Source: Burkholderiales bacterium (GTDB taxonomy: Bacteria > Pseudomonadota > Gammaproteobacteria > Burkholderiales > Burkholderiaceae). From it: a DNA stretch of 59,321 nucleotides. The DNA is taken from positions 1 through 59,321 of the forward strand of contig CANBUA010000002.1 in NCBI GenBank assembly GCA_947372535.1, given 5' to 3'. Within the stretch, counting starts at the first letter, position 1; each line of letters opens with the position of its first letter. A program made the position numbers and the translations under genes. Positions 1 through 8,980 of the stretch are shown in pieces. A model generated the notes under the pieces. It did no database searches and was not told the origin of the DNA. It worked only from the letters and a program-made list of their open reading frames with translations.

Positions 1-648
1 TATGTGGAATCCATCCGCAATGTGCCGCTGCTGGTGCAGTTGCTGCTGCTGTATTTTTTGCTGATCGAATGGCTGCCCGATTCAGGCCATGCCTTGACCT
101 TGGCCCCAGGCGTGCTGCTGAGCAAGGGCGGCCTGGCCTTTCCGTGGCCATGGGTGGTCAATGACACGGGGGCCGGACATTGGCAATGGAGCCTGCCTCT
201 GCAGGACACTTTCAATGTTTCAGGCGGTGCTGCGGTCACGCCGGAATACTTGGCCGTGGCTTTGGCGCTGAGCCTGTACACCGCGGCATTTTTCTCCGAG
301 GTGGTGCGCGGCGGGCTGGAATCGGTCTCGCCCTCGTTGGCCGAAGCCGCGCAGACCTTGGGTGCCAGGCCCTGGCAGGTCACCTTCAAGGTGGTGCTGC
401 CTCAGGCTTTGCGCGCCATCGTGCCGGCAGCCACCAACCAATACCTCAACCTGATCAAGAACTCGTCCCTGGCCGTGGCGGTCGGCTACCCGGATCTGGT
501 CTCGGTGGGCAACACGGCGCTCAACCAAACGGGCAAGGCGGTGGAATGCATCCTGGTCATGATGTCGGTGTACTTGACGCTGTCGCTCATCACCTCGGCT
601 TTGATGAATGCATACAACCGCCGCCACGCCTTACAGGAGGGCCGCTGA
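1..648 (+). CDS. aapQ: General L-amino acid ABC transporter permease AapQ-like, 5'-truncated
   Basis: This is the C-terminal part of an inner-membrane permease of the His/Glu/Gln/Arg/opine ABC importer family, and the reading frame is already open at base 1. The visible protein opens with YVESIRNVPLLVQL, the conserved beginning of the AapQ/BztB transmembrane core. An EAAQTLGARPWQVTFKVVLP segment follows near residue 120, which is the EAA loop that docks on the ATPase. The long periplasmic insertion between the first helices (about residues 25-80) is typical of AapQ. The second permease follows after a one-base gap, with its Shine-Dalgarno AGGAGG inside this gene's end. The substrate is inferred from the family, not shown by the sequence. 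Confidence 0.85.
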   Translation, partial: YVESIRNVPLLVQLLLLYFLLIEWLPDSGHALTLAPGVLLSKGGLAFPWPWVVNDTGAGHWQWSLPLQDTFNVSGGAAVTPEYLAVALALSLYTAAFFSEVVRGGLESVSPSLAEAAQTLGARPWQVTFKVVLPQALRAIVPAATNQYLNLIKNSSLAVAVGYPDLVSVGNTALNQTGKAVECILVMMSVYLTLSLITSALMNAYNRRHALQEGR

Positions 649-649
649 G

Positions 650-1732
650 ATGAGCGCCCGGTTGTTCACCGCTGACGCCAAGCGCCCTGCCCGCCTGGCT
701 ACCATGTCTTGGTGGCGCACCGGCTTGTCCTTCATGGCGGGCTTGTTGATCCTGTGGTTGCTGGCTCAGTTGATCGATTGGGGCGTGATCAAGGCCATCT
801 TTCGGCCGGATCTGGCCGCCTGCCAGGCTTTGGCGCACCACGGCGCGTGCTGGGGCGTGATCGCTGAGAAATTTCGCCCCTTGCTGCTGGGGCGCTATCC
901 GCTGGACGAGCAATGGCGCCCCTGGCTGGCGCTGGCCCTGAGTGCGGTGATGGCCCTGATCGTGGCCGCATGGGCCTGGGGCCGCTGGCGCATGCCTCGG
1001 CACTTCATGGCGGCGTCGGCCGGTGTGTGGGCCATCACCAGCTTGACGCTGTTGCACGGTGGCATCCTGGGCATGGCTAGCGTGCCGGTTGATGAATGGG
1101 GTGGCCTGCCTTTGACCTTGGTGCTGGCCTGCCTGAGTCTCGGGCTGTCACTGCCACTGGCCATCCTGTTGGCCCTGGGGCGGCGCAGCACATGGCGCCC
1201 GATCAGCTTGGTGTGCACGGCCGCCATCGAGTTGGTGCGGGGGGTGCCCTTCGTCACGCTGCTCTTCATGGGCGCCTTCATGCTCCCTGCCCTGTTCCCG
1301 GCGCAATTCCAGCCCAGCCTTTTCGTTCGGGTGAGCCTGGCCTTGACGTTGTTCTCCTCGGCCTACCTGGCGGAAATCATCCGTGCGGGCCTGCAAACCG
1401 TGCCCAAGGAACAAATCGAGGCAGCTCAGGTGCTGGGCCTCAAAACTTGGCGCATTCACCAGCTGGTGGTGTTGCCGCAGGCGCTGAGGGCCGTGTTGCC
1501 GGCCTTGGTGAGTCATGCCATTGGCCTGCTCAAGGACACGTCGCTGGCGATGGTGGTGAGCTTGCACGAATTGACAGGCTCGCTGGGTTTGACCCTGGGC
1601 GGTGACCCGGACTGGCGGCCGTTCTACCTGGAAGGCTACCTGTTCGTGGCCGCCATCTATGCCGTGATGTGCCTTGGCTTGGGCTGGGTGGGCCGGCGGC
1701 TGGAGTCCCGCTGGCAGGGCGCTGTGCGCTGA
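650..1732 (+). CDS. aapM: General L-amino acid ABC transporter permease AapM-like
   Basis: This 360-residue inner-membrane permease is the partner of the preceding AapQ-like protein. ATG at 650 is chosen because AGGAGG lies at 636-641 and the upstream gene stops at 648; an in-frame ATG at 608 lies inside aapQ. The N-terminal 110 residues carry extra transmembrane segments, and the permease core starts around residue 140. The EAA loop reads IEAAQVLGLKTWRIHQLVVL, and a characteristic ELVRGVPFVTLLFM segment precedes it. The usual next gene, the ATPase aapP, is not downstream: an opposite-strand diguanylate cyclase gene ends 13 bases later. The ATPase must be upstream of this window or elsewhere. 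Confidence 0.88.
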   Translation: MSARLFTADAKRPARLATMSWWRTGLSFMAGLLILWLLAQLIDWGVIKAIFRPDLAACQALAHHGACWGVIAEKFRPLLLGRYPLDEQWRPWLALALSAVMALIVAAWAWGRWRMPRHFMAASAGVWAITSLTLLHGGILGMASVPVDEWGGLPLTLVLACLSLGLSLPLAILLALGRRSTWRPISLVCTAAIELVRGVPFVTLLFMGAFMLPALFPAQFQPSLFVRVSLALTLFSSAYLAEIIRAGLQTVPKEQIEAAQVLGLKTWRIHQLVVLPQALRAVLPALVSHAIGLLKDTSLAMVVSLHELTGSLGLTLGGDPDWRPFYLEGYLFVAAIYAVMCLGLGWVGRRLESRWQGAVR

Positions 1733-1745
1733 AGCCCTTGGCGAT

Positions 1746-2936
1746 TCAGGATGAGACCATGCTGAGGTCCTGGCGCTCCACGCGATTGCGACCACGCCGC
1801 TTGGCCCCATAGAGCGCCGAATCAGCCCGCGCGACCAGGTTGTCGATGGGTTCACGGATCAGCCTGGGCTCCAGTGTGGCCAAGCCGATGCTCACCGTCA
1901 CGGTGGAGGCCGAGGTTGATGTTTCGTGGCGCAGGCCCAGGTTTTGAACGCCTTCCGCCATGGCCTGGGCGATGGGGTAAGCATGCTGCGAATCCACGCC
2001 CGGCAGCACCACGGCGAACTCCTCACCTCCCCAACGCGCGACCAGCCCCTGGCCATTGGGCAAATGGCGTGACAGTTCCTTGGCCACATAACGCAGGCAT
2101 TCGTCGCCGGCGGGGTGACCGTAGCGGTCGTTGTAGGCCTTGAAGTGGTCGACATCGACCAGCAGCATGGAGACCACGCCGCCGTCCAGATGGCGCTCGG
2201 TCCAGAGCGACTGCATGTATTCGTCGAAACGCCTGCGGTTGGCTGCACCAGTCAGGGTGTCGCGGCGGGCGGCCTCGGCCAGTTGCTCCTGGGTGGATTG
2301 GAGTTGCTCCCGCAGCGCCTGGGTGCGCTTGCCCTGAAGGTAGCGCTGCCGATCATCCAGCTCCAGCCTGAAGTTGGAGAACAGGGTGTAGACCGCGATG
2401 GACATCAGCATCAGGCTCATGGGCAGCAGCACCGGCTGATACGCGTGGTGCCCGATCACGACCGAGCCCATGTGAATGATCAGGATGCCGACCGAATAGA
2501 AGGCCGCATAACGGAAACGCACGCGCTGAACCAAGTTGCCGTAGAGCAGCAAAGGCAGGAAACCGCCCTGGTACATGGTGGCATAGGGGCTGGTGGTCAT
2601 GATGGCCAGGTAACCCATGATGACGCCAGCCAACAGGCCGGTGATCACCACGGTGGCATCGTAGAAGGACGCCGGCAAGGACAAGATCCAGCGCTGATGA
2701 CGCTTGACCAGCCACAAAAGCCCGATGCAAGCCGGCGCAAATACCAGCACACGCAGCAGCACTGCCATGTGAAAGACATCGGGCACGAAGAACCAATCCA
2801 CCGGCAGAAAGCCCACGTACAGCAACAGCGACAGCTTGCCGCTGAAGGTGAAGTGCAGCAGCCGCTCCGGCGCGGTTTCGCGCAGGTATTGCGCCTCTAG
2901 GCGATCGCTGAAACCCAGCTGAGGAAACGGCGTCAT
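1746..2936 (-). CDS. Membrane diguanylate cyclase (GGDEF), downstream copy
   Basis: The 396-residue protein has about six hydrophobic segments between residues 30 and 185, a short coiled linker (about 195-225), and a C-terminal GGDEF domain that makes cyclic di-GMP. The signature RWGGEEFAVVLPG is intact, with GGEEF at 303-307. The metal-binding DVDHFKAYNDRYGH segment lies near 261-274. The RxxD inhibitory site expected five residues before GGEEF is replaced by NGQG, so product inhibition through a canonical I-site is unlikely. Its ATG overlaps the stop of the next gene upstream by four bases (ATGA), so the two are translationally coupled. The N-terminal sensor region matches no family I can name, and the signal is unknown. 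Confidence 0.9.
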   Translation of the reverse strand: MTPFPQLGFSDRLEAQYLRETAPERLLHFTFSGKLSLLLYVGFLPVDWFFVPDVFHMAVLLRVLVFAPACIGLLWLVKRHQRWILSLPASFYDATVVITGLLAGVIMGYLAIMTTSPYATMYQGGFLPLLLYGNLVQRVRFRYAAFYSVGILIIHMGSVVIGHHAYQPVLLPMSLMLMSIAVYTLFSNFRLELDDRQRYLQGKRTQALREQLQSTQEQLAEAARRDTLTGAANRRRFDEYMQSLWTERHLDGGVVSMLLVDVDHFKAYNDRYGHPAGDECLRYVAKELSRHLPNGQGLVARWGGEEFAVVLPGVDSQHAYPIAQAMAEGVQNLGLRHETSTSASTVTVSIGLATLEPRLIREPIDNLVARADSALYGAKRRGRNRVERQDLSMVSS

Positions 2937-4186
2937 GAAGGGGCTCCGTTGCCAACAGCACGTTGAGCAGGCCGGGTCTCGCCATGGAAGGCCACCTGGT
3001 TGCGCCCCCGCTCCTTGGCCCGATACAGGGCCAGGTCGACATCGCGCACGAAATCGGCCAGGGCCGTGTCACGGTTGGGCAGGATGGCCGAGACGCCGAT
3101 GCTGACGGTGAGCACCGAAGCCGACGTCGAGCCCATGTGCACGATGCCGCTCTCGGCCACGGCCTGGCGCACACGCTCGGCCGCCGCACGCGCCGCATCC
3201 AGTGTCGTGCCGGACATCACCACGGCGAACTCCTCACCGCCCCAGCGCGCCACCAGGTCGCCCGACTTGCGCAAGCAGGCGCCAATGGCCTGTGCCACGG
3301 TGCACAGGCAGCGGTCGCCAGCTTGGTGGCCGTATCGGTCGTTGTAGGCCTTGAAGTGGTCGATGTCCAGCAACAGCAAGGCCACCGAGGCGCCGCTTTG
3401 CTTTGCCTCCTGCCAGACCTGCGCCAGGAACTCGTCGAAATGGCGGCGATTGGCCACTTCTGTGAGGGCATCGGTGCGCGCAGTGCGGGCCAGGGCCAAA
3501 TTGGCGCTTTTCAGATCGGCCTGCAGCGCCTGCTCCTGCAAATCCAAGAGATAAGCCAAACGCTCACGATGTTCCAGCCGGTAGTTGCAGTAGAGCGAGT
3601 AACCGATGGAGGTGCCCAACAACAAACTGCTGGGCAGCGCAACATGTCCCCAGGGGCCGTGGACCATGGCCATGGCCTGAAAATGTATCAAGGCCGCGCA
3701 CATGCAAACGGCCGTTGAAGGCCAGAAGCGCCCTGCTGTCACGCAGTAGATCACCACCACATTAAGAATCACCAGGTAGGGCTCGGCCCAGGCGCTGTGG
3801 CTGGTCAGGATCAGGATCAGGCAGATGATCAATGCCGTGATGCCGCCGACGGCCACGCCCCATTCGCGGTAGTCCGGGTCGGGCAGGCGTGGTGCCAGCC
3901 AGATGCAGAACAGACAAAATGGCACGAAGACCACGATGCGCAGGATCAGGGCCAGGTCCAGCACGTCGGGCAGCATGAAGTAATCGGGGATCATCATGCC
4001 GACGGAGGCCACCAATGCACCGACAGCGCACAGCCTCAGCAGCTTCATGCGCCGATCTGCCACGTCGTGGCTGAACTTCTGCTCTAACTCTTCCGGAAAC
4101 CGCAGCAGCGTGAAGCCACCCTGCAGCGTCTGAGTCACCAACGAGCGCGTGTCCAAGTGTTGATCTGTTTCGGAAAGACCGTCCAT
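2933..4186 (-). CDS. Membrane diguanylate cyclase (GGDEF), upstream copy
   Basis: This 417-residue paralogue of the following gene has the same layout: a cytoplasmic N-terminus of about 50 residues, roughly six membrane segments (about 52-200), a short helical linker and a GGDEF domain. The catalytic segment LVARWGGEEFAVVMSG is complete (GGEEF 316-320), and DIDHFKAYNDRYGH is at about 274-287. The I-site position reads KSGD rather than RxxD, close to the consensus but without the arginine. Both proteins share the LxPDVxxxAxxLRxxVFxP motif in the first membrane segments, which supports tandem duplication. It is the first gene of a two-gene unit, and the 280-base stretch ahead holds a dyad that may regulate it. 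Confidence 0.9.
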   Translation of the reverse strand: MDGLSETDQHLDTRSLVTQTLQGGFTLLRFPEELEQKFSHDVADRRMKLLRLCAVGALVASVGMMIPDYFMLPDVLDLALILRIVVFVPFCLFCIWLAPRLPDPDYREWGVAVGGITALIICLILILTSHSAWAEPYLVILNVVVIYCVTAGRFWPSTAVCMCAALIHFQAMAMVHGPWGHVALPSSLLLGTSIGYSLYCNYRLEHRERLAYLLDLQEQALQADLKSANLALARTARTDALTEVANRRHFDEFLAQVWQEAKQSGASVALLLLDIDHFKAYNDRYGHQAGDRCLCTVAQAIGACLRKSGDLVARWGGEEFAVVMSGTTLDAARAAAERVRQAVAESGIVHMGSTSASVLTVSIGVSAILPNRDTALADFVRDVDLALYRAKERGRNQVAFHGETRPAQRAVGNGAPS

Positions 4187-4250
4187 GCCCTAACCATAAT
4201 GGCTTGGTGTCAGATCCACACCATGCAATGCACCAAGGTTACCCTTAACA

Positions 4251-4271
4251 ATATGAGTAAAGCGCTCATAT
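4251..4271. promoter_or_regulatory. 21-bp dyad upstream of the diguanylate cyclase pair
   Basis: Arms ATATGAG and CTCATAT are perfect inverted repeats of 7 bases separated by 7 bases, about 65-85 bases upstream of the first cyclase ATG (4186). A second inverted pair, CTTGGTG (4203-4209) and CACCAAG (4231-4237), lies between it and the gene. The position and AT-rich arms fit a repressor or activator site. No family can be assigned, and chance occurrence is possible. Confidence 0.3.
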
Positions 4272-4360
4272 CCGTCAATCAGTCACACCGGAAAACCTTT
4301 AGTTTTTCGGGCTGCAGTGACTGTTAGGCGCCATTCTTGACTCAAATGGGGACGAGCAAA

Positions 4361-4388
4361 CAAAAAAAGCCCATCACAAGGATGGGCT
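4361..4388 (-). terminator. Rho-independent terminator of the 73-residue protein gene
   Basis: Read on the minus strand, an 8-bp stem AGCCCATC/GATGGGCT with a 5-base loop (4368-4388) is followed directly by seven T residues (4362-4368 on the plus strand are A). It lies about 80 bases past the stop of the gene at 4468-4689 and separates it from the cyclase pair. Confidence 0.8.
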
Positions 4389-4467
4389 GTCAAAATCAAC
4401 ACACGCTATCGCACACACCAGAAAACTCATCAACAGGGGCCTGGGCCCCTTAGGGAAAATTGGGTGA

Positions 4468-4689
4468 TCAGGCTTGGAGCTCGGCGAGATCGGTCTCGGG
4501 CTCGACATCAATGTCCTGGTCGAAACGGGCGGTTTCTTCAGGCACCAGCGGGATCAGGGGCTTGTCCAGAGGACGGCAAACACGGCTTTGCAGGCGGTTC
4601 AGGCGCTCGGAGCGTTCCATGGCCTCCACCACAGCCTGAGGGTCCATCATCAGGGCGAAGGGATTGGCGTAGATGCTCTGCTTTTGCAT
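4468..4689 (-). CDS. Small hypothetical protein, 73 residues
   Basis: I do not recognise a functional family. The protein opens with MQKQSIYANPFALMMDPQAV. A helical, charged middle follows (VVEAMERSERLNRLQSRV), then a proline-rich CRPLDKPLIPLVPEE stretch and a strongly acidic tail. It has no membrane segment or signal peptide, and a single cysteine near residue 38. The gene looks real: ATG at 4689 has GGAG at a normal distance, there is a promoter candidate at 4745-4772 and a strong terminator at 4361-4388, so it is probably a monocistronic unit. Its size and layout resemble small uncharacterised proteins annotated in Burkholderiales, but that is from memory. It could act as a small regulatory or adaptor protein, with no direct evidence. 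Confidence 0.75.
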   Translation of the reverse strand: MQKQSIYANPFALMMDPQAVVEAMERSERLNRLQSRVCRPLDKPLIPLVPEETARFDQDIDVEPETDLAELQA

Positions 4690-4744
4690 GGTGAACTCCG
4701 TTTGAAGGTTGCCGTTTCGATGGATTCACTGTAGGCGTCGAGCC

Positions 4745-4772
4745 TTGTTACCACCAGTCACCGGTACGCCAA
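4745..4772 (-). promoter_or_regulatory. Candidate promoter of the 73-residue protein gene
   Basis: On the minus strand TTGGCG (-35, 4767-4772) and TAACAA (-10, 4745-4750) are separated by 16 bases, with the -10 about 55 bases upstream of the ATG. Both hexamers are imperfect, so this is only a plausible assignment. Confidence 0.3.
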
Positions 4773-4825
4773 ACCTTCTGTCGGAAATTGCCTTACAGGG
4801 TTATCCCGCAAGGCCAAAATACGCT

Positions 4826-5614
4826 TCAATGCGTGTTCACGCCAGGGAATAAAGTCTCGAAATTGCGGCTTGTGGCCTCGGCAATGGCCTCAATGGGCAG
4901 GCCTTTGAGTTCAGCCAGTTGTTTGGCCACGAAGGGCACGTAGGCCGGCGTGTTGGTCTTGCCGCGATGAGGGGCCGGCGCCAGGTAGGGGCTGTCGGTC
5001 TCGATCAGGCATCGGTCCAAGGGCACGAAGCTGGCCACTTCACGGATGTCCGAGGCATTCTTGAAGGTCAGGATGCCTGAAAACGAGATGTAGAAGCCCA
5101 GGTCCAGGGCCGCTCTGGCCACAGCCATCGATTCGGTGAAGCAATGAAAGACGCCTGTGACCTGGCGAGCACCTTCCTCCGTCAGGATGGCGATGGTGTC
5201 ATCGCTGGCTTGGCGGGTGTGGATCACCAGGGGCAAGCTGGTCTGGCGGGCGGCCCGGATGTGGATGCGAAATCGCTCGCGCTGCCAGACCATGTCTTTA
5301 TCGACATCGCGCTCGCCCAGGCGGTAGTAGTCCAGGCCCGTCTCCCCGATGCCCACCACGCGGGGCAAGGCGGCGCGGGTGAGCAGGTCCTCCAGCGTGG
5401 GCTCCTGGATGCCTTCGTTGTCAGGGTGCACGCCCACTGTGGCCCAGAGGTTAGGGTGCGAGATCGCAAGGGCATGGACCTGCGGGAACTCCTCCAAGGT
5501 GGTGCTGATGCACAGGGCACGGTCGACCTGGGCTTGCGCCATGGCGTCCAGGACCTCAGTGAAGTTGTCCGCGTATTGGGGGAAATTGAGGTGGCAGTGA
5601 GAATCGACAAACAT
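4826..5614 (-). CDS. tatD: TatD family metal-dependent DNase/hydrolase
   Basis: This 262-residue TIM-barrel amidohydrolase-like nuclease (YcfH/TatD type) is of normal length. Metal ligands are visible in order: FVDSHCHLNF at the N-terminus, GETGLDYY, LVIHTR, GVFHCFTE and ETDSPYLAP. ATG at 5614 is chosen because the family begins M-x-VDSHCHL; a TTG at 5659 would add 15 unconserved residues. Only weak ribosome-binding sequence precedes it, which fits translation coupled to pilZ upstream. It is the last gene of mltG-tmk-holB-pilZ-tatD. Members of the family have 3'-5' exonuclease activity on damaged DNA and RNA; the exact substrate here is not visible. Confidence 0.92.
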   Translation of the reverse strand: MFVDSHCHLNFPQYADNFTEVLDAMAQAQVDRALCISTTLEEFPQVHALAISHPNLWATVGVHPDNEGIQEPTLEDLLTRAALPRVVGIGETGLDYYRLGERDVDKDMVWQRERFRIHIRAARQTSLPLVIHTRQASDDTIAILTEEGARQVTGVFHCFTESMAVARAALDLGFYISFSGILTFKNASDIREVASFVPLDRCLIETDSPYLAPAPHRGKTNTPAYVPFVAKQLAELKGLPIEAIAEATSRNFETLFPGVNTH

Positions 5615-5668
5615 GCAAAAAACCAATGGCAGGGGATCACCCTGCCATTGTTGCTGCAAACGCCTGAT

Positions 5669-6130
5669 TCACAAGGTCTGCGTGGGTTTGGAAGATGAAA
5701 TGGCCGTGCCCAGGATCTGCTCGATCTTGGCTCGCAACTGACGGGTCTTTTCGTCATTGGGGAACTTGACGCCCACCCCTTGCGTGCGACCGCCCGAGGC
5801 ATTGGTGGGCGTGATCCAGGCGATCTTGCCGGCCACGGGATGACGCTGCGCATCGTCAGGCAGGGACAGCAGCAGATAGATGTCATCGCCCAGTCGATAT
5901 TCACGGGTGGTGGGCACGAACAGGCCGCCTTCGTTGAAGGCAGGGATGTAGGCGGCGTAAAGCGCGCCCTTTTCGCGGAACACCAGCTGGATCACGCTGG
6001 GCCGAGCAGGCGATGGCGCGACAGGTGCAGTGATCGGGCCACCAAGGCGCCCAGGCCCAGTGGGGGCAAACGCGGAAGGGACGGCAGAGGCCATGGCTGT
6101 GGGAGTGAGGGTGCTCTGGAAATCTCGCAT
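5669..6130 (-). CDS. pilZ: PilZ domain protein (type IV pilus assembly PilZ)
   Basis: The protein has a disordered, Ala/Pro-rich N-terminus (about 45 residues) and then a PilZ domain of roughly 100 residues. The domain includes RPSVIQLVFREKGALYAAYIP, the GGLFVPT strand, LLSLPDD and VAGKIAWITP. In this operon position, between holB and tatD, it corresponds to the orphan PilZ needed for type IV pilus biogenesis. That subclass often lacks the c-di-GMP-binding RxxxR motif, and I see none before the GG(L)F segment. The start is uncertain: ATG 6130 is taken, with TTG 6157 and ATG 6094 as alternatives, none with a clear Shine-Dalgarno. Confidence 0.82.
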   Translation of the reverse strand: MRDFQSTLTPTAMASAVPSAFAPTGPGRLGGPITAPVAPSPARPSVIQLVFREKGALYAAYIPAFNEGGLFVPTTREYRLGDDIYLLLSLPDDAQRHPVAGKIAWITPTNASGGRTQGVGVKFPNDEKTRQLRAKIEQILGTAISSSKPTQTL

Positions 6131-6185
6131 CGTGGTTACGAGTTTAGCCAGTAGCAAGCGCCTGGTGGGTAGATTTCACAAAGGA

Positions 6186-7235
6186 TTACCCCAAATGAGT
6201 GTGCCGTCTTGCCTGAAACAGCAAGGACTCGATCTTCAAAGGGGCATTCCAAGGGTGATTGGCTTGCCGTTGCGTCTGTCGCAATTCCTGGGCCCAGGTG
6301 GTCAGCCGGGTCAGGTCGCCGCCCTGCCCCAGCGCATCGGCCGGGAAAAACCGCGGTGTGGCGCCCACGGCCACGCAGCTGAGGTCGTGACAAAGTTTTT
6401 GCAAAGTCTCGGTCAAGCGCGGCAAGGGCCAGGATGACCAAGCGCCGACCTGACCCTGCCGGATCTGTTGGCACAGGCCGCGCCACAGTGCAGCGGTCCA
6501 ACCAAGCTGGAGCAGTTCCAGGGCCGCTTGAGGGCGGCCACCTGCAGCTGCCAACAGCAATGGCGCATCAGCACCTGGCAGCGAGACGGCCTGCTCCTGC
6601 AGCCAAGCCAATACCTGGGGGCCTTGAGGCAAAGGCAGGTGCCAGGCCTGGCATCGGCTGCGCACGGTGGGCAACAACTCGTCCAACGCGCCGCAACCCA
6701 GCACGAACCGCACGTGGCCGGGCGGCTCTTCGAGCGTCTTGAGCAAGGTGTTGGCGGCCACGGTGTTGAGCCGCTCGGCCGGGTGGATCAGCACGACCTT
6801 GGCCTGCCCACGTGAGACGGTGCTTTGGGAAAAAGTGACCACCTCACGGATGGCCTCGACCTTGATCTCGGTGCTCGGCTTGCGTTTTTTCGCCTCGCTT
6901 TTGCCCTCGCCGCCCTCACCTTCGCCGCCCGGCACCAAGTGGTCCCAACCCATCAAAGGCAGCATGACCTCGGGCAAGACGACTTTCAAATCCGGGTGAT
7001 AGCCGGCTTCGACGAGGTGGCAACTGCCGCAATGGCCGCAGGCCGCTTGCCTGGGTAAGCTGCCTGTGCTGGCTCGGTCGGGCCGTTCGCACAACCAGGC
7101 TTTGGCGGCCGCGAAAGCCAATTCCAACTGGCCGCAACCGGGCTCGCCATGCACGACCACGGCCGAAGAGCGCCATTGCCTCAAGGCGTCGTTCAGCAAA
7201 TCGCCTTGCCAGGGCAGCAGGCCGAGTGCGCTCAC
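6186..7235 (-). CDS. holB: DNA polymerase III delta-prime subunit
   Basis: HolB is the clamp-loader subunit that opens and loads the beta sliding clamp. The 349-residue protein has the AAA+-like fold: an LLPWQGDLL start, a [14 protein letters not shown] region in place of a strict P-loop (delta-prime does not hydrolyse ATP), the zinc module [18 protein letters not shown], the helical [12 protein letters not shown] segment and the sensor [13 protein letters not shown] charged insert rich in Gly, Glu and Lys (about residues 108-125) is unusual but common in Burkholderiales. Three GTG codons occur in a row. The third (7235) is chosen because it makes a 4-base GTGA overlap with the tmk stop and sits six bases after GCGAGG. 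Confidence 0.93.
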   Translation of the reverse strand: MSALGLLPWQGDLLNDALRQWRSSAVVVHGEPGCGQLELAFAAAKAWLCERPDRASTGSLPRQAACGHCGSCHLVEAGYHPDLKVVLPEVMLPLMGWDHLVPGGEGEGGEGKSEAKKRKPSTEIKVEAIREVVTFSQSTVSRGQAKVVLIHPAERLNTVAANTLLKTLEEPPGHVRFVLGCGALDELLPTVRSRCQAWHLPLPQGPQVLAWLQEQAVSLPGADAPLLLAAAGGRPQAALELLQLGWTAALWRGLCQQIRQGQVGAWSSWPLPRLTETLQKLCHDLSCVAVGATPRFFPADALGQGGDLTRLTTWAQELRQTQRQANHPWNAPLKIESLLFQARRHTHLG

Positions 7236-7891
7236 CACCACCCTCGCTGACTCAAGGCTTCGGTGACTTGCTGGGCAACGACTTCAGGGGTCTGGGCGGC
7301 ATCGATCACTGAATAGCGCTCAGGCGCCTGGTCGATGCGGGCCCGGTAGCCGGCGCGCACGCGCTCGAAGAAAGCTTCGTCCTGCGCCTCGAATCTGTCC
7401 GGCGACCGGGCCGCGCTCAGGCGTTTGGCGGCAATGGCCGGGTCGACATCGAACACCAGCGTCAGATCAGGTTGGCGTCCTTGTTGCACCCAGCCTTCAA
7501 GCGCGCTCAACACGCCCAGGTCGAAGCCACGCCCAGCGCCCTGGTAGGCAAAAGTGGCGTCGGTGAAGCGGTCGCACATGACCCAGGCACCGCGGGCCAG
7601 GGCCGGCTCGATCACGTTGACGAGGTGGTCGCGGCGGGCGGCAAAGGCAATCAGGGATTCGGTGAGCGCGTCCATGCTCTGGTGCAGCAGTAGCTCGCGC
7701 AATTGCTCGGCCAGGGGTGTGCCGCCGGGTTCGCGTGTGCGCACCACGTCGCGAGCGGCTTCGCGCCAGCGCTGCTCCAGCGCATGCAGGTGGCTGGTCT
7801 TGCCGGCGCCGTCGATGCCCTCGAAGGTGATGAACACGCCGCGGGCATGCGGTTTGGTCGTGCCATCCAAGGGCGAGCTGGGTGAGGTCAT
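7232..7891 (-). CDS. tmk: Thymidylate kinase (dTMP kinase)
   Basis: The enzyme phosphorylates dTMP to dTDP in dTTP synthesis. The 219-residue protein has the P-loop [12 protein letters not shown] (25-32), the DR(F/Y) motif [19 protein letters not shown], the [14 protein letters not shown] substrate loop and the LID region near [20 protein letters not shown]. About 17 extra residues precede the core, so the true start might be internal. The annotated ATG overlaps the mltG stop by ATGA, which supports it. It is coupled to holB at the other end by a GTGA overlap. Confidence 0.95.
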   Translation of the reverse strand: MTSPSSPLDGTTKPHARGVFITFEGIDGAGKTSHLHALEQRWREAARDVVRTREPGGTPLAEQLRELLLHQSMDALTESLIAFAARRDHLVNVIEPALARGAWVMCDRFTDATFAYQGAGRGFDLGVLSALEGWVQQGRQPDLTLVFDVDPAIAAKRLSAARSPDRFEAQDEAFFERVRAGYRARIDQAPERYSVIDAAQTPEVVAQQVTEALSQRGWW

Positions 7892-8928
7892 GGTCGATTG
7901 CGCTGGAAGCGGTTGACGGCCCGATTGTGCTCGGTCAGGGTCTCGCTGAAGGCACTGTGCCCGTCGCCCTGGGCCACGAAGTAGAGCGCCTTGGTGGGCG
8001 AAGGTTGTACGGCGGCCATGAGCGATGCCCTGCCCGGCATGGCGATCGGCGTGGGTGGCAGGCCACCCCGGGTGTAGGTGTTAAAGGGCGTGTCGGTGGT
8101 CAGGTCGCTCTTGCGCAGGTTGCCATCGAAGGCATCGCCCAGGCCGTAGATCACGGACGGATCGGTCTGCAAGGGCATTTTCAGCCGCAACCGGTTGGAG
8201 AAGACGCCCGCGATGTCGGGCCGGTCGGCCTCGTGGCCAGTTTCTTTCTCGACGATGGAAGCCAGGATCAGCGCCTCCTGTGGACTGCTCAAGGGCGTGC
8301 TCGCCGAGCGACGGGCCCAGGCCAGGTTCAGGTGCTTGACCATGGCCTTGTGGGCGCGGCGCATCACGGCCAGGTCGTCACTGCCTTTGGCATAGGCATA
8401 GGTGTCGGGAAAGAACTGCCCCTCGGCCGGCACACCGGGCGAACCCAGGGCCTGCATGATCTGCTCGTCGCTCATGGCCTGGGTGGCGGGCTTGAGGCCT
8501 TCGGCGCGGGCCATTTCCTGGCGCCAGTGTTTGAAGGTCCAGCCTTCGATCAGCTTGACGTTGGACAGGCTTTCATCGCCCCGCACCATCATGCTGAGCA
8601 AGCGCGCCGGGGTGATGCCGGTGGTGATCTCGTAACTGCCTGCTCGGATGTTGCGGGCCTGGCCCGACCAGCGGAACCACTCGAATAACAGCCTGGGCGA
8701 TGTCTGCACGCCGGCCAGCACCCAGGATTGGGCCACCAAGCGGGGTGTCTGCCCTTGCTCGACGGACAGCTCCAGCGAAGGCTCGGTCAATGACAAGGGC
8801 TGATGGGCCCACCAGCGCAAACCGAGCACGGCTCCGCCCGCCGTCACGGCGGCCAGCAGCAGAAGGGTGGCAATGAGCTTGAGCAGGAAGGCGCCGTGTT
8901 GAGCTTGGCGGCTGGCAGGATGGTTCAA
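7888..8928 (-). CDS. mltG: Endolytic peptidoglycan transglycosylase MltG
   Basis: MltG is an inner-membrane lytic transglycosylase that cleaves nascent glycan strands and sets their length. It has one N-terminal transmembrane helix (residues about 14-38) and a LysM-like region with AGSYEI. The YceG catalytic domain contains [30 protein letters not shown] with the catalytic glutamate (E227), [36 protein letters not shown] and [20 protein letters not shown]. The length of 346 residues is normal. It heads the operon, 52 bases from the divergent ygfZ start. Confidence 0.95.
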   Translation of the reverse strand: MNHPASRQAQHGAFLLKLIATLLLLAAVTAGGAVLGLRWWAHQPLSLTEPSLELSVEQGQTPRLVAQSWVLAGVQTSPRLLFEWFRWSGQARNIRAGSYEITTGITPARLLSMMVRGDESLSNVKLIEGWTFKHWRQEMARAEGLKPATQAMSDEQIMQALGSPGVPAEGQFFPDTYAYAKGSDDLAVMRRAHKAMVKHLNLAWARRSASTPLSSPQEALILASIVEKETGHEADRPDIAGVFSNRLRLKMPLQTDPSVIYGLGDAFDGNLRKSDLTTDTPFNTYTRGGLPPTPIAMPGRASLMAAVQPSPTKALYFVAQGDGHSAFSETLTEHNRAVNRFQRNRP

Positions 8929-8980
8929 GGCAATGTCCGACGATGCGCAGGGTGGTCACGGGCGTGATCATAATCACCCC

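Noticed and set aside
4187..4467. c-di-GMP riboswitch upstream of the cyclase pair
   Set aside because: No conserved GEMM-type core is visible; only short inverted repeats are present.
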